This document shows positions 57,741-64,000 of a stretch of 64,000 nucleotides of DNA, in pieces. The first letter of the stretch is position 1, and each line of letters starts with the position of its first letter. The DNA is taken from positions 372,001 to 436,000 of the forward strand of contig CBDFHJ010000008.1 of the NCBI GenBank assembly GCA_965247635.1. The letters are read 5' to 3'. The DNA comes from CBDFHJ01 sp965247635. GTDB taxonomy: Bacteria > Chloroflexota > Dehalococcoidia > Lucifugimonadales > Australimonadaceae. The position numbers and the translations under genes are program-made. The notes below the pieces were generated by a model, which had not been told where the DNA came from, did not search any database, and saw nothing but the letters and a program-made list of their open reading frames with translations.

Positions 57741-59108
57741 AGGTATCTTCAAAAAGTGTGTAACCAGTCAGGCGGTGTACCCTCTCTCTGAACAACACGG
57801 GCTCGAGGCCCAAGAGAGGAGATAGACCGCCCATGAGGAAGGAAAGCACTGAGAGTAGGTCGGAGTCAAGGCCGGAGTGGGAGCAGTTGGAGGATTGGGT
57901 GCGAAGCCAGGTCCAGAGGCTGATCCAGGAGTTGCTGGAGGAGGAGGTGACGGCGTTTCTGGGAAGGGCGAAGTCGGCGCTCAGATCCGACTCGGACAAC
58001 GATACCGGCTATCGGAACGGATACGGCAGAGCCCGGAGGCTTACGCTGAGTTCGGGAACGATACAGCTGAGGCGGCCGCGAGTCCGCGATACCGAGGAGC
58101 AGTTCGAGAGCCGGCTGCTGCCGCTGTTCGTCAACAGGACCAGGAAGGTTGCTGAGTTGATCCCCGAGCTGTACCTGCACGGTCTATCCGAAGGCGACTT
58201 CGATCTGGCTTTGCGGGGGCTGCTGGGAGAGGACGCACCGGTATCGGCGAGCACGGTGGCCCGGTTGAAGTCCAAGTGGAACGATGAGCTTGCCCAATGG
58301 CGCAGCCGGCCCCTAGATGACCTGGAAGTGGTCTACATGTGGGTGGATGGAGTCTACGTCAAGGCTGGTCTTGAGAAGGAGAAGGCGGCAGTACTGGTGG
58401 TGGTGGCGGCCCTGAGCGACGGGAGCAAGGTGGTGGTGAGCGCTGTTCCCGGATACAGGGAGTCCACAGAGAACTGGTCCGATGTGCTCGGGGGCATGAG
58501 GCGCCGCGGGCTGGAGTGCTCGAGGCTGGTGGTTGGGGACGGACACCTGGGCATCTGGGGAGCTCTGCGCAACGTCTATCCGCAGGCGGCAGAGCAACGC
58601 TGCTGGAACCACAAGATCGTAAACGTGCTCGCCAAGCTTCCAAAGCGACAACAGGACCAGGCCAAGCTCATGCTGCGTACTATCCCCTACGCGCCGACTC
58701 GGACAGAGGCTGAGCGGCTCAGGACGGTGTTCACCAGGTGGTGCGGCGACCATTCCTACGAGGCGGCCTCAGAGGCCTTGGAGCGGGACTGGGACCGCAT
58801 GGTCACCTTCTATGACTTCCCAAAGGAGCACTGGGGGCACCTTCGCACGACGAACCCGGTAGAATCACCCTTCGCGGCCCTCAGGCTTCGGACCGATGCC
58901 GCCAAGCGCTACAAGAGGGTCGATCGGGCGATAGCGGTGATCTGGAAAATGTTGATGGTCGCCGAACAGCGCTTCAGGCGTCTGAAGGCCCCTGAGTTGA
59001 TCGAAGACGTCTACCTCGGTGCACAGTATGCGGATGGAATCGCCATTGAATCAACGGCTGAGAAGGTCGCTGCCTGATGTCGTTTACACACCTATTGACG
59101 TAACCTCG
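57741..59108 (+). mobile_element. IS256-family insertion sequence, copy 3 (1368 bp)
   Basis: Same length and ends as copies 1 and 2. Left flank TGACGGCG (57733-57740) pairs with copy 2's left flank (TGACGGCC on the minus strand). Right flank AGTGACAG (59109-59116) pairs with copy 2's right flank (AATGACAG on the minus strand). Its left terminal repeat has GTGTGTAACC where copy 1 has GTGTGTAAAC. Confidence 0.92.
57833..59077 (+). CDS. IS256-family transposase, copy 3
   Basis: 414 aa. Differs from copy 1 by 'VLGGMRRRGLECSRLVV' for VLRDMRRRGLECPRLVV and by YADGIAIES. The D, D, E residues and the R-C-W-x-H segment are intact. Confidence 0.94.
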   Translation: MRKESTESRSESRPEWEQLEDWVRSQVQRLIQELLEEEVTAFLGRAKSALRSDSDNDTGYRNGYGRARRLTLSSGTIQLRRPRVRDTEEQFESRLLPLFVNRTRKVAELIPELYLHGLSEGDFDLALRGLLGEDAPVSASTVARLKSKWNDELAQWRSRPLDDLEVVYMWVDGVYVKAGLEKEKAAVLVVVAALSDGSKVVVSAVPGYRESTENWSDVLGGMRRRGLECSRLVVGDGHLGIWGALRNVYPQAAEQRCWNHKIVNVLAKLPKRQQDQAKLMLRTIPYAPTRTEAERLRTVFTRWCGDHSYEAASEALERDWDRMVTFYDFPKEHWGHLRTTNPVESPFAALRLRTDAAKRYKRVDRAIAVIWKMLMVAEQRFRRLKAPELIEDVYLGAQYADGIAIESTAEKVAA

Positions 59109-59290
59109 AGTGACAGCGATAGAACTCCAGGGCCAGTCGCTGCGACTACCCTACCCCATGTAGTATCATGGAGTTGCAATGCCCCGGCATTTTGTCTGAA
59201 TCTGCCCAGTTCACCTCTTGACATACCAGGAAGCGGCGCGCAGAATACCCCCCACCTTCTGAAGCTAGCCCACCATATTGTGGTCGGCGC

Positions 59291-59454
59291 ACCTTAAAAT
59301 ACTATATATTGGCATCTCACCCGGTGAAACTCGCCGGGTCTGGTGCCGCGATAGCCGGTGGCTTGCGGTGTGTCCTTCCCTACCGCAGGCTACCGCTCGA
59401 TCCCATCACGCCAGGCCCACAGCGCCGGGTAGCTCAACGGGAGGCAGAGAGTCC
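59291..59454 (+). promoter_or_regulatory. nrdR leader: possible NrdR box and structured RNA (cobalamin-riboswitch-like)
   Basis: ATACTATATATTGG at 59299-59312 resembles a NrdR box and is the only AT-rich patch. After it, GGCA ... ACCCGG-TGAAACTCG-CCGGGT ... TGCC (59311-59347) folds as an extended hairpin. The string 'CCGGTGAAACTCGCCGG' followed by 'CTGGTGCCGCGATAGCCGGT' resembles the core of B12 riboswitches. The downstream gene is a B12-dependent reductase, which would fit. The usual 5' AATAGGGAA element is not seen, so this is tentative. 59109-59290 hold nothing else. Confidence 0.3.
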
Positions 59455-60051
59455 ATGCGCTGTCCCTACTGCGGCGGCACCGACTCCCGGGTAACCGACT
59501 CCCGGGACGCAGGCGAGGGTATCCGCCGCCGCCGGGAGTGCCTGAGTTGCGGGGTCCGGTTCACCACCTACGAGCGCATCCAGAGCACAGCGCTGGTGGT
59601 GGCCAAGCGCGACGGCCGCCGGGAGGAGTTCGACCGCGACAAGCTGAGTCGAAGCATCCGGCTAGCGTGCGTGAAACGCCCGCTCCCCACCGGTACGCTG
59701 GAGAAGGCGGTGGACGAGATCGAGGCCAGCCTGCAACGGCTGGGCCGAGCGGAGGTGCCGACGGCGATCATCGGCGAGCTGACCATCGCCAAGCTGCGAG
59801 AGCTGGACCGGGTAGCCTACATCCGCTACGCCAGCGTCTACCGCGACTTCGACGACGTAGCGGAGTTCGAACGCGAGATCGCAGCGCTCCAGGAGGCCAT
59901 GCAGGAGGCGCCGAGAGCGTCGACGGAGGGCCAGCTACCCTTGATTCCTGACCAGCCGACGGTGCCGCCAAGGCCCCGAGCGCGCCGGGGACGAAGGCCC
60001 CGCATCAGCGCGCCAAGGGAGCAGCGAGGGGCGGCAGAACCAGAAGGGTGA
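59455..60051 (+). CDS. nrdR: Transcriptional repressor of ribonucleotide reductase genes
   Basis: 198 aa from the ATG at 59455 (GGGAGG upstream). N-terminal zinc ribbon 'MRCPYCGGTDSRVTDSRD' and 'RRRRECLSCGVRFTTYERI', then an ATP-cone ('LVVAKRDGRREEFDRDKLSR') that senses dATP/ATP. Usual NrdR is ~150 aa; here there is a ~45-residue Pro/Arg-rich tail ('PPRPRARRGRRPRISAPREQ'). Lies 133 bp upstream of nrdJ, its expected target. Confidence 0.93.
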   Translation: MRCPYCGGTDSRVTDSRDAGEGIRRRRECLSCGVRFTTYERIQSTALVVAKRDGRREEFDRDKLSRSIRLACVKRPLPTGTLEKAVDEIEASLQRLGRAEVPTAIIGELTIAKLRELDRVAYIRYASVYRDFDDVAEFEREIAALQEAMQEAPRASTEGQLPLIPDQPTVPPRPRARRGRRPRISAPREQRGAAEPEG

Positions 60052-60184
60052 GACAAGCGGTTGTTGACGGAAACGCCGATAGAAAGTAAATGGACACTAC
60101 TTGAAGCAAAGGACTCGTAGCGCTACCTGAGACTAGAAGTTTGCATGCACCCGCGCGGTGCGACTTTACGCAGGAGACCCACCC

Positions 60185-62461
60185 ATGGTCACGACACCAC
60201 AGCTGACTGAAAACGCGATCACCATCCTCCAGACGCGGTACCTGCTGAAGGGCGAGACGCCCCAGGACCTGTTCTGGCGGGTGGCGCGCGCCGTCGCCGA
60301 GCCGGAGGGCTCGGCGACGGCGGCGTGGGCCCAGCGCTTCTACGACCTGATGGCCGAGTGCGTGTTCATGCCCAACTCCCCTACCCTGTTCAACGCCGGC
60401 ACCGGCGCTGGCACCCTGTCCGCGTGCTTCGTGATCCCGGTCGAGGACACCATGGACTCCATCATGCACGCGGCCACCGTCTCCGCCATGATCCAGAAGT
60501 ACGGCGGGGGCCTCGGTTACTCCTTCGGCCGGCTGCGCAGCAGGGGCTCCGGCATATCCACCACCCAGGGCAAGGCGTGCGGCGCGGTGGCCGTGCTCAA
60601 GATGCTCTCCAGCCTCTCGGACATGATCACCCAGGGTGGCAAGCGTCACGGCGCCAACATGGGCATCCTGCCGGTGTCCCACCCGGAGGTCCACGACTTC
60701 ATCCACATGAAGGACGACTACGTGACCGCCCAGAACTTCAACGTCTCGGTGGCGGTGACCGACGACTTCATGCGGGCGGTGGAGCGCGACGAGGAGTGGC
60801 AGCTGGTGGACCCCGCCTCGCACGAGGTGATGGAGACCGTCTCCGCGCGGGGGCTCTGGAAAGAGATCGTCGACAGCGCCTGGCGCACTGGCGACCCGGG
60901 CCTCTACTTCATCGACGAGGCCAACCGGAACAATCCGACGCCGCACCTGGGGATGCTGGAAAGCACCAACCCGTGCGGCGAGGTGCCCCTGCTGGCATAC
61001 GAGGCGTGCAACCTGGGCTCCATCCACCTGGCCAAGTTCGTCATACCCGCCAGCGAGTCGCAGGCCGCGAGCTTCGGCTTCGACGCGCTGCGGGAGGTGG
61101 TGCGCACCTGCGCCCGCTTCCTGGACAACGTAGTGACGGTGAACACCTTCCCGGCCCAAGAGGTGTACGACGCGGTCCAGGCCACCCGTAAGACGGGGCT
61201 CGGGGTGATGGGGTGGCACGACGCGCTAATCCTCATGGGCATTCCGTACGAGGACAGCGAAGCGCTGAAGCTGGCCGACCAGGTGATGGGCGCCATCAAC
61301 GACACGGCCCGAGAGGTGTCCGTGGAGCTGGCCAAGGAGCGCGGCGCTTACCCAGGGTTCAAGGCTTCCATCAAGGGCAGCGAGCCCATCCGCAACGCCA
61401 CCCGAACGTGCATCGCGCCCACGGGCAGCATCTCGGCCATCGCCGGCGCCTCGTCGGGCATCGAGCCGGTCTTCGCCCTGGCCTTCGTCAAGAACGTGCT
61501 GGACGGCAAGCAGCTCAGGGAGGTCAACCCCCACCTGGAGGACGTGGCCAAACAGCGGGGCTTCTGGAGCGAGGAGCTGATGGACGAGGTGGTCCGGACC
61601 GGCTCCGTCCAGGGCATCGACACGGTGCCGGCCGACGTGAAGCGGCTCTTCGCCACGGCCATGGAGGTCCCCTACGAGGCCCACGTGCGGATGCAGTCGG
61701 TCTTCCAGTCCCACACCGACCTGGCCGTGTCGAAGACCATCAACATGGTCAGCGACGCCACCCGGGAGGACGTGGAGAACGCCTACCTGATGGCGTACGG
61801 GACCAACTGCACGGGCATCACCATCTACCGGGACGGCAGCAAGCCCACCCAGGTGCTGGAGGTGCCGGGCAGCAAGGAACGGGAGCAGCAGGCGGAGCCC
61901 ACGGTCCGGGTGCCCCGGGAGCGGCCCAAGTCCATCCGGGGCGTGACCGAGCGGGTCCGGACCGCCCACGGCAACGCCTTCGTGACCATCAACTTCGACG
62001 ACGAGGGGCATCCCTTCGAGCTATTCACCCAGATCGGCAAGGCGGGAAGCACCGATGCTGCGTACCTGGAGGCCATCTCACGCCTGGTCTCTCAAGCCCT
62101 GCGCTCCGGCATACCGGCGGTGGAGGTGGTCGACCAGCTACGGGGTATCACCAGCGAACCGGCGTGGGACGAAGGCAAGCTGATTCTATCGGCGCCCGAC
62201 GCGGTAGCCCAGGTGATGATTCGACACGCCCTGGGCGGCAGCGAGACAGAGGAGCGGTTGAAAGCGGCCTACGCTGTTCAGCCGGGGCTGACCCCGGCGG
62301 GCCAGGAGCAGTCCAAGTCCGCCAACGGCCACAACGGCAACGGCGTGCAGGTGCCACAGCTTCTCATGGGCCTACAGCGGTGCCCGGACTGCAACGGGCC
62401 GGTGCTGATGCAGGAGGGGTGCATCGCGTGCCCGTCCTGCGGATGGAACAAGTGCGGGTAG
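60185..62461 (+). CDS. nrdJ: Class II (adenosylcobalamin-dependent) ribonucleotide reductase
   Basis: 758 aa from the ATG at 60185 (AGGAG eight bases upstream). Makes deoxyribonucleotides using a B12-derived thiyl radical, with or without oxygen. Seen: 'FMPNSPTLFNAGTGAGTLSA' then CFV (substrate-site Cys), 'IQKYGGGLGYSFGRLRSRGS', 'LESTNPCGEVPLLAYEACNL' (radical Cys region N-P-C-G-E), 'RNATRTCIAPTGSISAIAGA', 'YGTNCTGITIYRDGSK', and a C-terminal zinc ribbon CPDC ... CPSCGWNKCG with the redox Cys pair. No N-terminal ATP-cone is evident. Confidence 0.94.
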   Translation: MVTTPQLTENAITILQTRYLLKGETPQDLFWRVARAVAEPEGSATAAWAQRFYDLMAECVFMPNSPTLFNAGTGAGTLSACFVIPVEDTMDSIMHAATVSAMIQKYGGGLGYSFGRLRSRGSGISTTQGKACGAVAVLKMLSSLSDMITQGGKRHGANMGILPVSHPEVHDFIHMKDDYVTAQNFNVSVAVTDDFMRAVERDEEWQLVDPASHEVMETVSARGLWKEIVDSAWRTGDPGLYFIDEANRNNPTPHLGMLESTNPCGEVPLLAYEACNLGSIHLAKFVIPASESQAASFGFDALREVVRTCARFLDNVVTVNTFPAQEVYDAVQATRKTGLGVMGWHDALILMGIPYEDSEALKLADQVMGAINDTAREVSVELAKERGAYPGFKASIKGSEPIRNATRTCIAPTGSISAIAGASSGIEPVFALAFVKNVLDGKQLREVNPHLEDVAKQRGFWSEELMDEVVRTGSVQGIDTVPADVKRLFATAMEVPYEAHVRMQSVFQSHTDLAVSKTINMVSDATREDVENAYLMAYGTNCTGITIYRDGSKPTQVLEVPGSKEREQQAEPTVRVPRERPKSIRGVTERVRTAHGNAFVTINFDDEGHPFELFTQIGKAGSTDAAYLEAISRLVSQALRSGIPAVEVVDQLRGITSEPAWDEGKLILSAPDAVAQVMIRHALGGSETEERLKAAYAVQPGLTPAGQEQSKSANGHNGNGVQVPQLLMGLQRCPDCNGPVLMQEGCIACPSCGWNKCG

Positions 62462-62491
62462 GACGTAGACCTTAGCTGCTAGGAGGTGAGC

Positions 62492-62932
62492 ATGCTACAG
62501 GCCCGGTCCCACTGGCTACTGGACGTCGGACTCCCGAGGGTACCCCATGGCGTGCTGGACGCCGTTCACGCGGCGGACATGCCACGATTGCCAGGGCACG
62601 TGGGCCTGCGTGAGTCCATCGCCCTGGGCCGGACACTGGTCACGGGTAACCAGGAGTTCCTCGGCCCCTGGAGCGTAGCGCTAGCGCATCCGGGCGTCGT
62701 GGTGTTCGAAGACGCGCCGGGCGACTGGGCCGAGGTGGCCCGGAGCCTGTTGCACCTGGAGTTTCGCGTGCAACAGCTCGGGCACGAGAGCCCGCTGGCA
62801 GAGAACCGGTACGTACTCAGGTCCAACTGTGCCCTCTTCCTGGTCCAAGCCGACGGCATGGAACGGGACCTGGAAGCGTGGCGAACGGTGCGGGTGCAGA
62901 AAGTGCCGCAGCTGGCGGCCATGCCAACGTAA
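62492..62932 (+). CDS. PIN-like DUF5615-type protein
   Basis: 146 aa from the ATG at 62492; AGGAGG is five bases upstream. 'HWLLDVGLPRVPHGVLDAVH', 'GLRESIALGRTLVTGNQEFL' and 'ALAHPGVVVFEDAP' follow the layout of DUF5615 PIN-like proteins (L-x-D at the first strand, V-T-x-N/D-x-x-F at the third). Several toxin-antitoxin modules use this fold, but no antitoxin gene is beside it. Follows nrdJ by 30 bp. Function uncertain. Confidence 0.55.
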   Translation: MLQARSHWLLDVGLPRVPHGVLDAVHAADMPRLPGHVGLRESIALGRTLVTGNQEFLGPWSVALAHPGVVVFEDAPGDWAEVARSLLHLEFRVQQLGHESPLAENRYVLRSNCALFLVQADGMERDLEAWRTVRVQKVPQLAAMPT

Positions 62933-63040
62933 AAACAATCTCCGCTTAGCGCGGAGACCCTGGGGGCACTACTTCCCTGTGTGCTCCCTCGCTTCCCTCC
63001 TCTGCGGCCCCTCTCGACGCGCCACGGGAGTGGGCCAACC

Positions 63041-63077
63041 GGGCCCCGTAGAATCTACGGGGCCCAAACCTTTTATT
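63041..63077 (+). terminator. Rho-independent-like terminator between convergent genes
   Basis: Perfect 11-bp stem GGGCCCCGTAG / CTACGGGGCCC, loop AAT, then AAACCTTTTATT. A smaller hairpin (TCTCCGC-TTAGC-GCGGAGA, 62939-62957) lies just past the previous stop codon. Confidence 0.7.
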
Positions 63078-63138
63078 GAGGGTGGGGTAACGCGCCTCAG
63101 CCGCGTACCGGGAGGACGGGTGGGTAAACTAACCGCAG

Positions 63139-64000
63139 CTAGCGGTCGAGCCACGCTCGATGGAGCGACAGCGTGGCGTCCCACATGGGCTCGACTCCCC
63201 GCACGTCGTCGCGCACGCCGAGCAGCACGGGCCGGAACACCGGGATGATGCGCGGGACTTCTTCCACCACCAAACACTGGAGCTTCCCGTAAACATCCTG
63301 CTGGCTCGACTCGTCCGTCACCCACAGTGCCTTGTCGAGCGCCGCGTCCGCCTCGGCGTTGTTCCAGAATGACTCGTTCCACACGGCGTCCGAACGGTAC
63401 ACCACGCTGAACGCTTCGTACGGTGGCTGGCCACCCCACCAGGAGGTGTAGAACGGTTTCACCATCCACCCTTCGGACCAATACGTATCCTCACTCATCA
63501 CCACGATCTCTATGTTGATGCCCGCGGGCGCGGCCCGCTCCTTCATCACCACGGCCATCTCAACCATGGCCGCCCCGGCGGGGGCGGTGTACAGCGTCAG
63601 GTCGATGCCATCCGGGTACCCCGCTTCCGCCAGCAGCGCTTTCGCCAGCTCAATATCGTACGCTGGAGGGTTGCAGCTCACTTCAAAGACCGGGTCGCCT
63701 GGCAAGACCGGGTGGTCGTAGGCGATACCGCCAAGCCCAAGCTGCGCGGTCTGGAGGATAGCCTCGCGGTCCGTCGCCGCCTGTATCGCCCTCCGGACCC
63801 GGACGTCATCGAAGGGCGCCTCCCTCATGTCCATGGCCAGGTTCATGTAGCTCCCGCTGGGCGCCTGCAAGACCAGCGTCTGCGGATTGTTCTCGATGAT
63901 AGGCACGCTGCCAATGGCCATATCGTGGATGATGTCTATTCTACCCGTCAGCAGCAGCGCGGCCCGGACTAACGCGTCGGAGATGAAGACGAAGACCAAC
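63139..64000 (-). CDS. ABC transporter family 5 solute-binding protein (C-terminal part)
   Basis: At least 286 residues, open through the right edge of the window, so the start is outside. Matches the DppA/OppA SBP_bac_5 family: 'REAPFDDVRVRRAIQAATDR EAI' (two segments), 'PVLPGDPVFEVSCNPPAYDI ELAKALLAEAGYPDGIDLTL' and 'VMKERAAPAGINIEIVVM'. Imports peptides, nickel or other small molecules with ABC partners not seen here. The 5' region with its signal peptide is missing. Confidence 0.85.
   Translation of the reverse strand, partial: LVFVFISDALVRAALLLTGRIDIIHDMAIGSVPIIENNPQTLVLQAPSGSYMNLAMDMREAPFDDVRVRRAIQAATDREAILQTAQLGLGGIAYDHPVLPGDPVFEVSCNPPAYDIELAKALLAEAGYPDGIDLTLYTAPAGAAMVEMAVVMKERAAPAGINIEIVVMSEDTYWSEGWMVKPFYTSWWGGQPPYEAFSVVYRSDAVWNESFWNNAEADAALDKALWVTDESSQQDVYGKLQCLVVEEVPRIIPVFRPVLLGVRDDVRGVEPMWDATLSLHRAWLDR

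Noticed and set aside
61213..62475. 420-codon open frame within nrdJ
   Set aside because: Shadow of a high-GC gene; nrdJ in the other frame has all class II reductase motifs.

Overview
The window is high-GC bacterial chromosome (roughly 60-65 % GC by eye). It carries many short ORFan-type and metabolic genes, a stretch of prophage and five full-length insertion-sequence copies. No rRNA or other strict phylogenetic marker is present. A Chloroflexota origin (Dehalococcoidia/SAR202-like) is an inference from the Thr-Pro-rich lipoprotein, the tandem Rieske oxygenases beside alpha/beta hydrolases, the class II ribonucleotide reductase with NrdR, and the many palindromic 'GTCATTCTGAG'-type intergenic repeats.

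Layout. 0-5.2 kb: nitroreductase, iron-type substrate-binding lipoprotein, RraA-like protein, EgtD histidine methyltransferase, VOC and cupin proteins, and a repeat-rich gap. 5.3-12.8 kb: a 2-oxo-acid dehydrogenase operon (E1alpha, E1beta, a low-GC zinc-ribbon protein, E2), then Nudix (frameshifted), methyltransferase, stand-alone AICAR formyltransferase, small proteins and lipB, whose product may supply the lipoyl group E2 needs. No E3 gene is in the window. 13-14.4 kb: IS256-family copy 1 inside a methyltransferase gene, with a perfect 8-bp target duplication. 15.2-23.5 kb: CDP-alcohol phosphotransferase plus nucleotidyltransferase, a heterodimeric ABC exporter, a membrane methyltransferase-like protein and an MFS transporter. 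23.7-34.5 kb: a catabolic-looking island with two tandem Rieske oxygenases, three alpha/beta hydrolases, an MFS transporter and a Gfo/Idh/MocA oxidoreductase; thiI is embedded in it.

34.7-44.5 kb: two directly repeated 1545-bp IS3-family copies bracket a prophage remnant: truncated repressor, HicAB, antidote-like HTH protein, C5-methyltransferase tail, small and large terminase, portal, head morphogenesis, Com-like finger, a second HicAB, HTH and terminator. Both hicA genes have a near-consensus promoter whose spacer holds a palindrome touching the -10, and a start codon 7 nt after the -10, which suggests leaderless, autoregulated transcripts.

44.7-64 kb: an APH(6)-like gene with an in-frame TGA, DUF1801, then a large PPC-repeat lipoprotein split in two. 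Its 55-residue signal/coiled-coil start lies at 57.58-57.74 kb on the plus strand and its 776-residue remainder at 46.5-48.8 kb on the minus strand. The halves abut inverted IS256 copies 2 and 3. Target duplications match across the two copies, not within them, and the halves rejoin in frame. The 50.2-57.7 kb block (M20 peptidase, fumarase, membrane Clp-N protein, tRNA-CAT, lipoprotein, ferritin-like) therefore appears to have inverted by recombination between IS copies, or was flipped in assembly. The right end holds nrdR, nrdJ, a PIN-like protein and the C-terminal part of a family 5 solute-binding protein.

No clearly new multi-gene system was found. The strongest observations are the IS-mediated inversion, the paired hicAB promoter architecture, the zinc-ribbon gene inside the dehydrogenase operon and the membrane-anchored Clp-N protein.
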